A stretch of 64,000 bases of DNA, taken from assembly GCA_963736325.1 (NCBI GenBank), contig CAVTOG010000002.1, positions 1-64,000 of the forward strand, in the 5' to 3' direction. Numbering within the stretch: position 1 is the first letter of the stretch; every line of letters begins with the position of its first letter. A program made the translations under genes and the position numbers. This stretch comes from Actinoallomurus sp963736325 (GTDB lineage: Bacteria > Actinomycetota > Actinomycetes > Streptosporangiales > Streptosporangiaceae). Shown piece after piece: positions 63,915-64,000 of the stretch. The notes under the pieces are model-generated. The model saw nothing but the letters and a program-made list of their open reading frames with translations, made no database searches and was not told where the DNA came from.

Positions 63915-64000
63915 GCGGACCGAGTTTACGGATTGTTTTGTGGCGTTTGACCGACCTTTGCTCGCAGTCAAGACCAAGTCGAGTGGTGCCGGGCACGCTC

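Overview
The window is very GC-rich DNA with GTG starts, GGAGG-type ribosome sites, GTAC-rich codon use and tightly coupled ATGA/GTGA gene overlaps. It looks like the chromosome of a filamentous actinobacterium. The order ychF / DUF6542 / ispH / xseA / xseB / DUF4245 / glpX resembles the same region in mycobacteria and streptomycetes. A member of the Streptosporangiales (for example Thermomonosporaceae) is my best guess, but this is inference. I saw no rRNA, tRNA, CRISPR array, transposase, integrase or phage gene.

Layout. 1-1131: a broken histidine kinase and a broken low-molecular-weight tyrosine phosphatase, with three apparent 1-nt losses. 1103-4557: a two-subunit ABC exporter whose two ATPase domains are degenerate in complementary places. 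4616-10022: a five-gene oligopeptide/dipeptide ABC importer. 10254-13656: a haem b type succinate dehydrogenase/fumarate reductase operon (B, A, C), divergent from a LysR regulator with a perfect palindrome at its start codon. 15558-19050: a second, unrelated-type succinate dehydrogenase operon (mycobacterial Sdh1 style), closed by a strong terminator. 19184-23353: a DUF4282 membrane protein, then a membrane-anchored Ser/Thr kinase coupled to an uncharacterised charged protein. 23370-26216: typA, a thiamine-binding-like protein and a NUDIX hydrolase.

26340-38302 is the most unusual part: a seven-gene minus-strand operon for a Gram-positive type IV secretion (Tcp-like) channel. It encodes TcpC-, TcpE-, VirB4- and VirB6-like proteins, a small pilin/TcpD-like protein and a wall hydrolase. 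No relaxase, coupling ATPase, integrase or attachment site was seen, and it sits among housekeeping genes. Its TcpE-like protein is fused through a very long disordered linker to a MinD/ParA-like ATPase with a damaged P-loop. This is the best candidate for an undescribed system.

38493-52192: a conserved core (ychF, rmuC, DUF6542, ispH, an H1-like Ala/Lys/Pro protein, asnB, marR, xseA, xseB, DUF4245, tetR, glpX). It is interrupted by a 162-bp palindromic MITE-like element and by the joint remains of an ArsR-type regulator and an MFS exporter. 52244-63914: a sugar ABC importer with a DasR-like operator, a DUF1707 protein, a NodIJ-like exporter, an MFS carrier, a dehydratase/acyl-CoA dehydrogenase divergent pair, and a glycosyltransferase fused to a deacetylase domain that has lost its metal ligands.
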